Below, in pieces: positions 1-12,481 of a stretch of DNA of 64,000 bases; position 1 is the first letter of the stretch, and the number at the start of each line of letters is the position of its first letter. Position numbers and translations under genes: made by a program. Location: the NCBI GenBank assembly GCA_905147135.1, contig LR990057.1:2976001-3040000 (forward strand), read 5' to 3'. The notes beneath the pieces are model-generated. The model made no database searches. It was not told the DNA's origin and worked only from the letters and a program-made list of their open reading frames with translations. Origin of the DNA: Blastobasis lacticolella (Eukaryota; Arthropoda; Insecta; Lepidoptera; Blastobasidae).

Positions 1-240
1 CTAACAGACAGAAAAAGTCGGATAACCCCGTCTAAGTTTACTAAAACTCAAATGTTTTCTAAACTACTGAACCGATTTTAATTAAACACAGCTATGAACT
101 ATCTCGATTAAACTGGTTTTCAAATAGAGAAAACCACATCCAGATCGGTCCAACCGTTCGGGAGCTAGGATGCCACAGACAGACACACAAAGCCACAGAA
201 ACACAGATACTCACGTCTAACTTATAACACTGCTCGTTTT
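1..240. repeat. Dispersed repeat fragment (LINE/SINE-like debris)
   Basis: 'actgaaccgattttaattaaac...ctatgaactatctcgattaaactgg' followed by 'gccacagacagacacac'. The same phrase recurs at about 12900-13020, 14555-14660, 17830-17950 and 53450-53580, often next to LINE 3' ends. No coding content. 241-520 shows nothing recognisable. Confidence 0.55.
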
Positions 241-490
241 TCGTTGAAAATTAAAAATTCGACTAAACAAGACGTTTATCTATTAAATTACCAACTGTAT
301 CCGACGAACATTGTCATATTCGGTAAATTTGTAATTATAGATTTTCAGAAGGCAACCACATAAACGTGAGTAGGTAAGTAACAATGGCGGGGCTTCCCGG
401 ATCGCTCCAAAGTCGGATAATAGAAGCGAATTCATTCGCTGCCAGAAAACCGTGTAAACTTACCCAAGTCCTTTGTGGAAAGTCGGCCCG

Positions 491-781
491 TAGGAATTCA
501 TTCGGAAAAGGGACCGGGTTGTGAAGAACACGTTTTATTTCACAAATATTGAACCGGAGTTGTTTGATATGGTGCTTCGTCATCATCAACAGGCCGTAAT
601 ATACATTGCTAGACATATAGGCAACGTTTTTGACGTTTCGACGGAAAGGAAGGGTGTTATAATTTTGACGTGTGTATCTGTGGCCTGTGGTCATGTACCA
701 ATTTTAAGACCGTTCCTGTTACCGGGAATAGGAACGGTCTTAAAATTAATAAATGGTTTGCTCAGTGGGCAATATGTGTAA
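491..781 (+). other. Open frame without ATG, contains an 18-bp-arm palindrome
   Basis: An open frame from 494 to the stop at 781 (about 95 codons, no good ATG near its start) reads 'FYFTNIEPELFDMVLRHHQQ', 'NVFDVSTERKGVIILTC' and 'VPILRPFLLPGIGTVL'. It could be a terminal exon or a transposon-protein relic; I do not recognise the family. A perfect 18-bp inverted repeat (700-717 and 730-747, 12-nt loop) lies inside it, which argues for mobile-element origin. Upstream 'gattttcag' at about 340 is a possible acceptor but out of useful range. Confidence 0.25.
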
Positions 782-1228
782 AGGCTCTAAAAAGTTCTTA
801 AGAAAATGTAGTTTCCGTTAATTTTTGTGTAATTTTGATGGATCGGCAACAGTGGTAGCACCTAAAGCGACTTTTAATCAGGGCACTTAACTCTATAACA
901 TAGATGGATAGATAAACACTTTATTGCTCGTAAAATATAACAACATCATCACATAACAAATCAAAAATTCGCCGAAATAAACTTAAACCACATTATCCTA
1001 AGAACGGGCTCCTTTGAAGCGGTAACCTCCATTGTAATTAATTATTAAATTTGGAGATTTTCGACTCATCACGTTACGGCCTTACGGCGAGTTACGATAT
1101 TTAAGACTCCGGTTTTAGTACGTGAAATGGGGAGAACTTACAATAGGTATTACAATGCCAAACAGTAACCTTTTTAGTAATTTGAATGTCCACATGCGAC
1201 CGTACTATATATAAATGTAATGTAAGAT

Positions 1229-1395
1229 CATTATCATCATATCAGCCGAAAGACGCCCACTGCTGGGCATAGGCCTCCTCCAGAGATCTCCACAAAGGCC
1301 GGTCCTGTGCCTTCCGCATCTAGCTGGTACCTGCGATCTTTACCAGGTCGTCTGTCCAAATTGTGGAAGGCCTACCCACGCTACGTCTTACAATA
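1229..1395 (-). mobile_element. LINE 3' fragment
   Basis: Read on the minus strand it encodes 'GRPSTIWTDDLVKIAGTS' style tail sequence and 'EEAYAQQWAS', then 'cggctgatatgatgataatg'. Same element at 13030-13165 (+) and 34604-34738 (+). This is the decayed C-terminal end of a non-LTR reverse transcriptase ORF plus a simple tail. Confidence 0.65.
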
Positions 1396-2519
1396 CATAT
1401 ATATACGGGTCTCCAATACGGGATCCCTATAATTAATAACAATTTTAATTAATACACGCCCTGAAAATAAGTCATAGGTATAATAACCTTCAATTACGGC
1501 GGTGATAAATAATTGCACCCTTTTTCAGCACGATGGCACAAAAATCCGTGACATTGACCAACGCATGTTTCGCGAGTGGGAGCGAGATAGCACGCGTGCT
1601 CAAATGTACCTAATTGAGATTCACAAACTCATCATATTTCCTAACAAACGGTTTTCCGCGGTTTACACCCGCGTTCAGTGCGAAGCTTTTTTCACAAGCT
1701 TATATAAATATCTATCTAAATCTTGTAAGTTAAATTTGACCCCTTTTTCGGTTTCCTATTAAGCTGAAATTATGCACACTCGTGTCAGTTTTGTGACATT
1801 GTAATGTGTAAATAATACTATCGAGCTGATCTGACGATGGAGACGGAAGGTGACCATAGGAACTCCGTGTTTGGGCTCGCTTGATTTGTCTGTTACAGCG
1901 TCTGAGCATTGCCATTCAACGTGTAATACCGCCAGCATTTTGGGCACGTTGTCTAATGGCAGCGGTTTATTAAACTAGATTTTTAAGTTTTAGATTAATT
2001 TAGAATTAGTTACTTGTTGCTTAAACAAAACTAGGCGATGTACAATGATATGGCAACTGATAATTTAAACAAACAAACAAAATATATCTTCGGCTACATA
2101 AATATTGGTTAGATTAATGTTCTCGTACAATGGTTCTCTTCTCCCTAAGGTAAGCCTTGAGATATGGTTAGGGTTACCACAAAATGTTTTAGGGTTAAAT
2201 TACTGTTATTTATTACCAACGACATAAAGTAACAAGTAATTAACAACCCTAAAGAGGACAAAGTTATCTCAAATTAGATATCTCTAATTATACCTGGCAG
2301 ATAATCGAGAGCACAACCGGGACATTAACGCTAAGATGATTATTTTATTTTTTATACCTGGCAGATAATATTTTACTATTATAGAACTGAATCCGTGCCT
2401 GTACATTGAAGATATTTCAGAAACTACTAAACGGATTTTGTTTCGGTTTAAATAGCTGATGGCTTGAAGTCTCTAATTTGGTGAGGTAGAACCAAAAATA
2501 CAGCTTGACCTCACCGTAG
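1396..2519. other. Intergenic, mostly featureless
   Basis: AT-rich sequence without a credible gene. A short stretch at 1826-1885 ('atcgagctgatctgacgatggagacggaaggtga') matches the tandem repeat at 12482-12720. 'atacctggcagataat' occurs twice at 2290 and 2355. Confidence 0.5.
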
Positions 2520-2787
2520 TAGAGCTTGTCTAAGCTGAAATGACGCGCCCCACTATCGCATTAACGCACACAAGCAAATTTAAAATATGGACGCAATACA
2601 TATACAAATGCCGTTGTAATTGGTCATTCAGTTGCGAGGTGAGACTCAAACGTAGGAGCACGCGTCGTTCGATTGGAGCAGTCGACGCTCCCATACAGAT
2701 GAAGTGTCGTTATTCATATTTGCACTCACACATCGAAATCAACTAATTAAGTAGTGGGGCGCGTCATTTCAGCTTAAACAAGCTCTA
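2520..2787. mobile_element. MITE copy 1 (TIR 'gagcttgt...taagctgaaatgacgcg', TA target)
   Basis: The left end 'tagagcttgtctaagctgaaatgacgcg' is mirrored by 'cgcgtcatttcagcttaaacaagctcta' on the right. Internal sequence has no ORF of note. A second copy lies in opposite orientation at 56566-56820. Flanking TA on both sides suggests a mariner/Tc1-type target duplication. Confidence 0.85.
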
Positions 2788-3010
2788 CAGGCATGCATAC
2801 AATACGGAGGTTATACAAAATGGTAACACGGGCAATAGCTAAACAGTCATAAAAATTTCCACGCAGACGAAGTTGCAGGCAAAAGCTAGTCATTATAAAA
2901 CACTTATATTTGTGTCAAAATAAGCCCGCGAAAAGTCTTTTTTATTGTAAATACTTACAATGATATTACATTCTTCAATTTTACACTAAATACCGCTAGG
3001 TATAACAAAG

Positions 3011-3161
3011 TACAGTCGAGTTCATTAATATGTGAGCATTGCCATGGCTTCAAATATAAATGTACATGGAAGGGTACTTATATATCTGAGCAGATGTACA
3101 TATGTTTGATTGATGAATAAGTAACCTTGGTAATGCTCACATATTATTCAACTCGACTGTA
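3011..3161. mobile_element. 151-bp MITE with TA target duplication
   Basis: Ends 'tacagtcgagtt' and 'aactcgactgta', extended inward to about 37 bp with few mismatches ('aatatgtgagcattgcca' against 'taatgctcacatatt'). No coding capacity. Confidence 0.85.
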
Positions 3162-3248
3162 CCTATAACATTTTTGTGAAAACTATTATTAGGTAGGTAC
3201 CAAAGAGATTGGTATACCTCTATGGTAGGTACGTGTACGCGAAAAGAG

Positions 3249-3369
3249 TGAGGGCCACGAGACTTTGCGCCAGGCTGAAACTAGAACTAAATTCCACTAA
3301 TACTGACAATATCAAGTTCAGACACACAAAACAGCGCCATCACCTGTCAGCAAAGTCTCGTGGCCCTCA
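3249..3369. mobile_element. 121-bp MITE with perfect 20-bp terminal inverted repeats
   Basis: 'tgagggccacgagactttgc' at 3249-3268 is repeated as its exact reverse complement at 3350-3369. Only about 80 bp separate the arms. No duplicated target obvious. Confidence 0.8.
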
Positions 3370-4863
3370 GTCTACAAATATCAATCTATACGGCTGTCTG
3401 TGACGAAGGGCCATCCCTACCTGTCCCTAAAGAATAGTAAACAGATTGCTGAATCTGTAAAAAACTCCACACCATTAGGTACGTGGGTGACCGTTTTTCA
3501 CCTGATTTCATGACAATTAGTGTCTAAGAAAGTCGTTTAACTTGTCGTCGCTTTGCCAACATTGTTTTCAAAATGGTCGAACTAACGTGATATTGAAACA
3601 ATGTCACGTGCTCGAAACTAATTATTAGCCCCTCGGGTGTATTCCGAACGTTCTAAACTTAAACGGAATTAGTGTTGGCAGCAGTTCTAAATATTTTAAT
3701 CCCGGGTTTCAATCCCGGGATAAGTTTAAGCCCACTTTGAATTTAAACTGTCAGCATCGGTGTCCTTAAACGAGCCGCTTATGCTGCGCAACTCCTCATT
3801 TTACCTACGGGAATTATTATTGTCATCAATCCTGGCTTCTTTCAAATATAAGATCAGATTTTATAGCCTCAGATCTACCCAGGGGTGTAATTTTCGCGCT
3901 GTGACATCTTGAATTCGATGTTAATTTTAGCCACGTGTCTGCATTAATAGTGACATTAAAATGTCTATTGCAGCCATAAAATATTTTCTGGACAGCCGTA
4001 TATTGTCGAAGATTAATTTGAGTGACGTTTTAACACAGTTTTTCGGCTACAGAAAATGTCGATTTTGAATTGTCACAGCACGTAAACTGTCCATGACATT
4101 TTCAATAGAGAATATTACAAAAGAGGGTTGGTAGGCTGTGGTCGGGAGCCGAGTAAACTCTGATACTGTGGATGCGTTTGTTTGTGTGTTTGTTACCTCT
4201 AGGCGCCTAAACGTACTAAGCACTTTGGAGGCACTTTGGTAGCTAGCTAGATTATGGTCTGGTCATAGGCTACTTCATTCTGGCATGACAGACTGTAAGT
4301 CTGTAAAGTCTCCCATGGTAACTAATGTCAGTTCTGTCAGTGAGAGAGACTTGTAATGCCTAATTAGATCTAATGTATTTATGTGTAATTCCGGATTAGC
4401 CCTGATATTTCGTTTGCTGTGTCATACTTAAGTAATGTTAATCGTTGTTATACGGAATTTATTGGAATCAAGCTAAGTTCAAAAAAGTGAATGCAATAAA
4501 TATATTGAGTATTGAGATACCTAAAAGGTACAAAGTAAAAAGGTTTGGTATTTAAGAAATCGAAAGGAAATCCCATCCTTGAGGGATATTCTGACGCTGA
4601 CTGGGCTTCTGATCCCGATCGAAGGTTGTACACAAGCTATTTGTTTAAATACGGTGAGAATCCGATATCTCCGGGTAGATAAACAGTCGTCTATATCGCT
4701 TCCATCCAAAGAGGCGGAGTACTCGTATTGTAGCTTGAGGAAGCAAGCAGAGAAGCGTTGTTTCTGCAAGCTTTGATTAATGGATTATTATTAACGACTA
4801 ATTAAGTGATAATGCAGCCTGCTACTAACCATACTTATCATAAAAGGAGCAAGAATATTGAAA
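3370..4863. other. Intergenic, no recognisable gene
   Basis: I see no coding signal. The overlapping short frames at 4448-4776 are on opposite strands and have no family resemblance. A small direct repeat 'aatcccggg' flanks 3700-3722. Confidence 0.5.
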
Positions 4864-5206
4864 TCATCATCATTATCATCATCTTGGCGTTAATGTCTGG
4901 GTGTTGCTCTTGCATACGGGGTCCGACTTAACCGTGACCCAGGATTTGGCAGATTAGATCATTACGACTACCATCTGACCTCCGTGATCCTGCTACCATT
5001 GAAACCTGACCAGGTTAGATCATGGGTATACATACAGTCGCCTGAATGTGCAGGCTTCATCACGATGTTTTCCCTCACCGTAGGAGCATCGGTTTGTGTT
5101 CAACTAATGTACATAACTCAGAAAAGAGTCTTTGGTATGCGGGATTTGAACCCGGTACCTCTCGCCTACGAATCGGATACCCTAACCGCTCGGCGACCGA
5201 CGCTCT
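4864..5206 (-). mobile_element. SINE-A, near full length
   Basis: Starts (3' end) 'atcatcttggcgttaatgtc' and ends (5' end) with a tRNA-like head whose minus-strand B box is 'ggttcaaatcc' and A-box region 'gtcgccgagcggtta'. Same family at 13797, 25834, 26494, 27442, 32191, 32607, 34242, 35927, 39231, 43857, 61058, 61631 and 62464. Confidence 0.85.
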
Positions 5207-6718
5207 TAGGTAACCCAAAAAAATTCAGTAGAAACTCGTTCTAATAGCGGATTCACGCCTCTTTCTTACGCCGTTACCCTACAATGTACCGCAGTTATTG
5301 GAAGACGGTATTAAAACATAAATTTTCTTTACAAAGAACCACCTGTATTCTCGCCTTTAGGAAGTAGGGTAATCAATTAACCACTCTCATACCTAAAGCT
5401 AAGCCGAAATACAATTTACATCCGGGTAGAATTAATGGGGTGATTTACCCTTCCTTTCCCCTCTCAACGGCATACGACGCAATGGAAAAGAAAATTATTC
5501 AATTTAAGATAAGAATGCCAAGGTTTGCTTCTTACGAGATGAATTTTCAGCGCAAAAATGTTTTTGATATCTTGATGAGCTAGGTACGCAAGGTTGGTAA
5601 TATTATGAAAATGTATTCTCGTCACTAGTCCCTTAATTTGTTTTTGTAACGTTTTGACCTGTTCTTATGTCTATTAAAATCACTGTCAGCAAGACTTCAT
5701 AAACTCTTTTTTATTTGTTTATTTTCTTTTTTTTCTGTGACCGTGCCTACTGGCTGTTTTAACTAGTCGATCAATCTCAGCACGGCAAAATATACCTTTG
5801 TCCGGTATATTAAAGTTAAATTTTTTTTTCGACAATTTCACACAGCCCTAAAGCTTGTGTTATGGGTGTTAGATTACTGATAAACTACTTATATACTTTT
5901 CTTGGAATATTATAAGTTACTTAATTGTAGGCCTGCTGGAAGAAATTTCTATTTAGAAATAAGTAGTGCCTGTTGTGTCGTTTATAATTGTGTTTTTTAG
6001 TTTATGTATTATTGTGTACAATAAAGAGTTAAATAAATAATAAAATTAATTTTATTTTTATTTTTTATTATTCTTATTAAATGTTACATATGTATTAGGC
6101 ATACCTAAGTATATACGTTCATAAGTGTTAGTGTATACCTAAATTAAATAATCCGTTTTTTGAAAAATTTTGATTTTTTTTTTCAATTTTCAATATTCGT
6201 TATTTCCATGTAGCTTGCATTCGCATTTTTCCTGAATTATATTTTCTTAAGATCAACTTCGCTGAATCGTTATTGCCGCGTATAAAATTCCAATAAAGTC
6301 CAGTACCGTCGAAAAGCCGTAATCTTGCCTTTCCCGCCAAAGCCTCTCCACCTGACATTATTCTTTTCCAATGCCCCGAAAGGGAAAGGTAATGGGCCAT
6401 GTCCTATACAGCCTGCACGAAATGACAATGACAGCTGCGCTTCCGATCTCATTATAAAAGTTCAGCGCTTTTGTTGTGAAAATTGGAAAGTTGGAAAGTT
6501 TTTCGAACTTTCTTTAGACACTTAATTTCCTCCCACTACCTACTGTGACATTTAAACTTTTAGCTATTTTTAACTATAAGTAGAGTTCCAAAATAGTTCC
6601 AACCTGGTAATCGAAGTTTTAAACCTCTAAACACAGGTTCGGAATAATTATTATCACTTTATTTCGTCCGTCTGCAGTCTATCTGTAGGACTCTTAAGAT
6701 TTAAGGAAAGTTAAAGGT
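5207..6718. other. Intergenic with SINE-B and LINE 3' UTR scraps
   Basis: 5829-5922 is a minus-strand SINE-B tail ('cacacagccctaaagcttgtgttatgggtg'). 5935-6040 matches a LINE 3' UTR also seen at 15660-15812 and 33300-33440, ending 'gtgtacaataaagagttaaataaataa'. The remainder is AT-rich and unassigned. Confidence 0.5.
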
Positions 6719-6850
6719 CATTTTTTTTTTATATTATCTGGCAGACAAACAGGCATGCGGCCACCTGATGGAAAGTGGTCACTGCCGCATATGGACGTCA
6801 GCAACACCAGGGGAGTCACCAATGCGGTGCAATATGAAATATAAAAGTGT
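6719..6850 (-). mobile_element. LINE 3' end fragment
   Basis: 'ggcagacaaacaggcatgcgg' then 'ccacctgatggaaagtggtcac' and 'cgtcagcaacaccagggg'. Near-identical blocks occur at 14365, 15459, 39605 and 43018 (all minus) and 41980 (plus). The polyT start on the plus strand is the poly-A end of a minus-strand retroposon. Confidence 0.65.
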
Positions 6851-7162
6851 GAAAAATGTCTGCCGTATGATGATCCACTACGAAAGTCCATTTTTAATGG
6901 CCTGATACTGATATTGTTCCTAGGATTAAAAAAATATATAAACATGAAATAAAAAAATGGTATTGAACTGGACCATTACAAAATATTTTTGTTTTTATTG
7001 TACAATATTTTCCCTGTCTTACCATGATGAAATGTTCTAAACCTTCGAGGCGTGAGATGTACTCGCCAATCGTAGTACTTTAATTAAAAAATGAAATATT
7101 TGATTTGAAATACATGACATAATGTCATGATTACACGTTAAGTGTATTGCATTATAATATAA

Positions 7163-7400
7163 CTAGCCTCTGTCCGCAACTTCGTCCCCGTGAAATTCGG
7201 TTATTATGTTCCGAAGCCGTTCCCTTGGAAACCACATTGAATTTAACACAGTTCATATGCTATTCCGGTCTATAAGCTACATTAATGCCATATTTTGATC
7301 AAAAGCCGTTTAATACTTTGTGCGTAAAGTAACAAACATCCATCCATCCATGCTCACAAACTTTCGCATTTATAATATTACTGACTAGTAGGATTATTTG
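7163..7400. repeat. Dispersed repeat ('gcaacttcgtccccgtgaaattcgg')
   Basis: Pattern 'cttcgtccgcgtgaaattcggtta ... ataagctacatta ... aaactttcgcatttataatatta' is a common dispersed sequence; related copies at 10640-10830, 30290-30480, 37035-37215 and 40785-40870. Non-coding here. 7401-7679 shows nothing. Confidence 0.55.
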
Positions 7401-7679
7401 TAGGCGAAAAACCAAGTTGTTACGTATCCCGTAACTCAGTAACCCGTAGCTAAAACGACGAAATGAAATCTTTAAATTGTGCCTACAAATCCTACACCCC
7501 ATTCCTACAGCGTAAATCCCATTTCATCGCAACTTTTAGCACCCCTATTCCATTCGCGTTAAATCTAAGAGCCAGTCTTCATTTGTTTTAGTTGTAACCT
7601 ACATTCTAATTTTATATAGATAGAAAAGACATTTATTACACATAGCACAACACGACACAATAACAGTTACATAACTGAC

Positions 7680-7936
7680 ATGGCCACGTCTTGCGCAGAC
7701 TGGCAAATGATGTAGGGAACAGATGTCTGGCCATACCGCCCCCGCCAGGCACGGGAAGCAGAGGCCGTCTCAAGAAGCGATGGCTGGACGTCGTTAAGAG
7801 TAACATGTATGCCAACGGATTCACCACTAAGGATTCCGAAGACCGAGGAAAGTGGACTAAGAGAAGCAGGAAGGCGGACCTCGGGCCCCCGCGTGTTAAC
7901 GCAACTGGGATTTAATGCTAAGATGATGATGATGAA
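7680..7936 (+). pseudogene. RTE-type LINE C-terminal fragment
   Basis: Encodes 'LANDVGNRCLAIPPPPGTGS' and 'RGRLKKRWLDVVKSNMYANG', 'DRGKWTKRSRKADLGPP', then 'atgctaagatgatgatgatga'. The 'RGRxKKRWxD...DRxKWxxxxRKADP' signature is the tail of RTE reverse transcriptase polyproteins. Too short to be functional. Related pieces at 11385, 21602, 38877, 42236 and 58260. Confidence 0.75.
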
Positions 7937-9841
7937 TTGCCAAAAGAAACATTACTAAATTAAAAACATATAAAACAATAAGTACCCTCTCATGCCACCG
8001 TCGGTGCCGCGGCGGCCATCATGAATGGTATACCCACTCAGCACGTGTTATCAGGCGCAAGAAGCGACGCTGGTATTCTGTGGACCCATTACCAATAACC
8101 TACAGGTCGAATGTCGTGTCCCTGAACATTAATTGTGGCAGTACCGGATACAAATATCAAGTAGTATTTTAGTCTATAGTTTAAATTATAAGTATTAAAA
8201 CATTAAGGGTCGCATTCGGTTAGTGCTGTTCCAAATTGAAGAAGATCTCGAGGGTGGGACAGCAACTCTAGCCAGGCATTATCAACTAACTCACCTCATG
8301 CTGCGAAATAGTAACAAAATTAAGCGATTGACAAAAATCCATGCAATTTTCACTGAGTTTATAATATTACTAGCTGCCTGTACGTGACTTTGTACGCGTG
8401 TTCCTCTCAAGTTTTTTTCATGAATGGGTAGATGGACAGAGTTACTTTCACATTTAAATTATTAGTTAGATTCGCTCTGGGTTATTCCTGTTGCAGAGTC
8501 TATCCATCGCTATACAGCGCGGCAATGCCGCTAGTGTTATGGGCACCTTTGCACCGGGAATAGCAAAGAGTGGGCCCTTTAGGTTAAATTAAGACGAAAT
8601 AATGTACTTACAGATGTTAAGTTTTAGTTTTAACTTTGACATTGACCGATTGGTCTGTGATACTGTTTTGACAATTGAAATCGTTACGAAGTTAGGATTG
8701 TACGGTACTTGACAATATCCCTTTATGTAAAAAAATCATCTTCTTGTAAATATTCCCGTCACGAATTTCATAAATATTGTAAGTAGAGGATCTGCGACCC
8801 TTATGTGTTCCTTTTAAAGGGCTTGCGACAGCTTTGAAACGAAACTGGATTACTTTATTCCAGTATCCTTGTCGTTTATTCTGTAGTAAATAAGAAAATA
8901 ATAAAATAATATCGTAACTGGCTCGAAGTAGGTTGTACTAAACAACCTTTTGGGTTATTGCAAAGATTTTGACAAATACTTAGAGGTTAGAGGGGTACTT
9001 GTAATTCGAGCTTCGATTTGGTATTAATATAAACTATTCAAATTGTTTAAAAATTTCTCAGTAAATGAAACCTAATGTCCATTGATGACACCATATAAAA
9101 CTATTACATGGTTTAGAAGAAGCAAGCCCATAAACACATTAAATGTGATGGCAAAATTTGTAGAATGAAAGATAAACGAATAATGTTTATTCAAAGATAT
9201 TTAACAGTTAATTGTTCACAAGATAAAACATACACGTAACAGGCACTGCTTATCACTAGAAAGAAATCTCTTCCAGCAGATTTACATGGCCTACATGGCA
9301 TAGGCCTACAGGCCTACGAGACAATATGGCAGGGGCGTATCCGTACTCCTCGTACGTTTAACGACAAAATCTGAAGAATTTAAATGTACCATCATCCACA
9401 TCAGAAACACTTAACACTATTACAGAAAAAAAACTATTTCCATTGATCTAACTATCATCTCAATCAATGGAGAAAAAGGAAGTCTCCAAGTCAAAAAATA
9501 TTTCGACTGAGACTTCCTTGTTCTCATAAAATATATAGAAAAGGCACCCGTTGCCGAGTTAATTGAGGGCAACTCAAACGGAAACAATGAGAACAAACAA
9601 CAGGTCCGTGCTTAAAGGGACTGATTTAAAATTTGCTGTTCTCCTCAAATTGATTTTACCCTGGGTTTGCCCAATTAGCTACGGCCCAATGGCTCCGAGT
9701 GGAGCTATTTGGGGATCCTGCAACACCGTATACGTTGAGACTACCATACGGTTTTCTAATAATAGAGGTGTACTCGTAGGTACTTCGTATAAACACTAGT
9801 CGATGCTGTTACGGTGAGGGGAAACGTCGCGATGAAACAAT
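7937..9841. other. Intergenic, no gene recognised
   Basis: No coding signal. 9435-9525 contains short imperfect inverted repeats ('aaggaagtctcc' with 'gagacttcctt'). 9245-9300 matches a LINE 3' UTR in reverse orientation ('ctagaaagaaatctcttccagca'). Confidence 0.5.
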
Positions 9842-10194
9842 CAGGGCCTCGAGGCCGCTAATTTATTTTGTTTGATCGAATTGTAATCGACTTTTAAGTG
9901 GATCGCTTAACGGCAGTTTTATTATTTTATTTTATTGTATTTTGATACGTCACAGCTTACAACAATAATATACGTACAATAGCATAACTTCTATCAGCCA
10001 TTTACGAGACACCACAGATAAAAATTGTAGTTGAGTACGAAAAACGCTGCGCATATGATTTGATTACAATTCAATTGAGCCATGAGTAACAGCAGCAGAA
10101 TCCCAAAGACGTGTCAAACTGCCATTGAGCTGCAATTCTGATCTAATTACGATTCGATACAGCCATTAGTAATTTAGCGAACTCAAGCCCCTGC
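9842..10194. mobile_element. MITE family 'cagggcctcgag', copy 1 (with internal insertion)
   Basis: Begins 'cagggcctcgaggccgctaattta' and ends 'taatttagcgaactcaagcccctg'. Internal phrases 'aaacgtgtcaaattgccattgagctgc' are shared with the tighter copy at 29918-30194. About 80 bp of extra AT-rich DNA sits near 9915-10000. Confidence 0.7.
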
Positions 10195-10203
10195 TCAGGC
10201 TCT

Positions 10204-10290
10204 CTGGTAACAGAGGAAGGTCAGATGGCAGGCACTCCACTGAAATTACCTGAACTGCCAAATCTTGGACCAAGACGGAGCCCAGGTGAG
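10204..10290 (+). mobile_element. SINE-A 3' fragment
   Basis: 'aggtcagatggcaggcactccactgaaattacctgaactgccaaatcttgg' matches the SINE-A body only. It directly abuts the MITE at 9842-10194. Confidence 0.6.
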
Positions 10291-10295
10291 CAGAG

Positions 10296-12481
10296 GAAAA
10301 CTGCTCATTGAGGAGTGTCTTTTCAAAAGGGATAATTTCGTATTTTTAGCTTTTAATGCCATTTTATTCTCGGCATGTTTTTCATCTGCAACTTGCGTTA
10401 TTGACGCACCTTGCGTCGCCGACGCATCTTGCATCGGACTGTCAAACGTCAGACGTCAACAATTTAATAAGCAGCTATACAGTTCAGATGCATCGGCGAA
10501 GCGTGATATAAACCGCGCCTTATGGAAACAAGATATTACATTACTTTGAACGTAGTCAGTTTTCTGTAATTTCTGAAATACACGTTAATGTGTGAATAAG
10601 CTCTTTTGAGAAGTTTACAGGTCTCTTTCTCCCTTGTGATAAGCTACTGGCTTTCGCACGAGACTTTGGTTTTCGGTTCGGAGAATTCGGTTAATCCGTT
10701 CCTAACACATTCACGTGGAAACCACATTGACTTTCCGGATGAAGTATGCCTTTGTACTTGTCTGGGTTATAAGCTAAGCTACATTACTTTCAAATTTCGC
10801 TAAAATCCGTTCAGTAGTCTTTGATTGAAATGATTTAAAAAAAAAAATTAAGTAATTGAAGAGTAACACACATCTATGCATCTAAGGTGTTTCATTAATT
10901 ATTTAATTATTTCACAATGCATTAGTTGTTTTTTCCCTCTTATAAAAAACCAGCAATGAAAGTAAAGAAACCTCTTCTTTGACGTAACTCGATATCCACC
11001 CTCATTTTGAACGAAGAAAGATGAAAATCCATCCTTACAAACTTTGGTATTTATATTGGTAGGATATCCGGTTCAACCCCAAGAATCATTACAAGATAGG
11101 TACGTTTTCTCGCAAACCGACACTTTATCCTCACTGAAATGCTTCGGTAACCCTCTAAGGGGCTAAGTTCCTGAATAAATACCTAGTATCACATTCCAGA
11201 CAGGATATAACATTATCAAAGAATCGAGAAAGGAAATTATGGCAATTTGCGTTCGCGTTTGGGATTCTGAGAGTTATGAGCCCATTTTCGATGTAAATTA
11301 CACGGCTTGTGGGTTCTGTTTTATATATTCTTTAGCAGTATAGGTACGGTTCTTTTATCGGGAATGGATCAACATTTTGGTCATGTATTACGTATGCCCG
11401 AGGTATACGTCGGAAATAGGTGGCTAAACCTGCCGGTATCAGAAAAGAGGTCCCAAGAGAGGCTTAAGAAGTGACAGATTGACATCACCGAGTTGTACAT
11501 AGAGGCATGGAAGTAGCCTACCCACAGCTGAAGTCACAATCTATATTTTGTTTCTTTTTTTAATGGTGCATATTATGTGTCCAAAGGGGACGACAGTAAG
11601 TTGTCAAATACCCTTCCATAATCACTGCAATTGCCAAATTTGGTAGTATTGGTCAGCTTAATTTACTAGCATTTTGTATGACATTCAGTCATTTGTATTA
11701 TAGAGTTGTGACAGATTGGCAGTGTACATTCTCTATATGTCGAGGCTCCATCTATGCGTTATGTCCAATATCTTACGCTAACGGCTTACGAGGCGTATAT
11801 TCAGAAGACCGAACGAAGTGGAGAAGAAAGAGCAGGAAAGCCAGAATAGACCTGACCAGAAATGACCTTCTTCCCTAGTCCTAAGTCCAAGCAAACTCTA
11901 CACCAAACAACATTTTTATTGTAACTATCGACACCAACTCAGCATTAAATAAACACATTTTGCACGTGTTTTCTTTGTAAGAGACTAAAAATACCGTATT
12001 GTTCGGCATTTTGAGCAGGGCTAATGTTAGAACTATTCATTTGCCAGACAAGACGCACTGAACACTGACACTGACGCCTAATTACAAATAACGGCGCTAA
12101 AAGTCTGTGCCTAGTTTACTTGTTAGCAAATGAATGCTCATCTAAAAACTAAAATTTAGGTCTTTGGTAAGTTCTGTCACAGATAAGACAAGCTCCTAGC
12201 TTTTTTCCAAGCGTTTATTTAAGTAGTAATGTTTGTATATAGCTATGAATTATAACTCGTATATTTTGATTGGACTTGCGAATGATTGCTATTAGCAATT
12301 TAATTATTCAATTGTATCTTTATTATTGAAATTAACTATTGTTAATTTTATATTGTTTTTTTATTATGTATGATACTATAAATAAATTTGAATATGAATA
12401 TGTATGTTCGGGGCAAATCTTGCGGCCTAATTTTCCGGAGTTCAATTGAGTAACTTTGATGACAATACATTAATATGGTAT
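10296..12481. other. Intergenic around the RTE remnant
   Basis: Apart from the dispersed repeat at 10640-10830 and the RTE pieces, no feature is recognisable. The 94-codon frame starting 10265 overlaps SINE-A sequence and has no family resemblance. Confidence 0.5.
11385..11880 (+). pseudogene. RTE-type LINE C-terminal fragment, split by about 260 bp
   Basis: First part 'VGNRWLNLPVSEKRSQERLKK' (11400-11510) matches the RTE tail; after an unrelated AT-rich block (about 11517-11765) the rest resumes as 'YANGLRGVYSEDRTKWRRKS'. The two halves join in order when compared with the intact tails at 7680 and 21602, so the block is an insertion. Confidence 0.65.

Noticed and set aside
1229..1400. CRISPR-like repetition or a bacterial feature
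   Set aside because: No regularly spaced repeats anywhere; the window is plainly eukaryotic with spliceosomal introns.
10265..10549. 94-codon plus-strand frame
   Set aside because: Begins in SINE-A sequence, no homology recognised, composition not coding-like.
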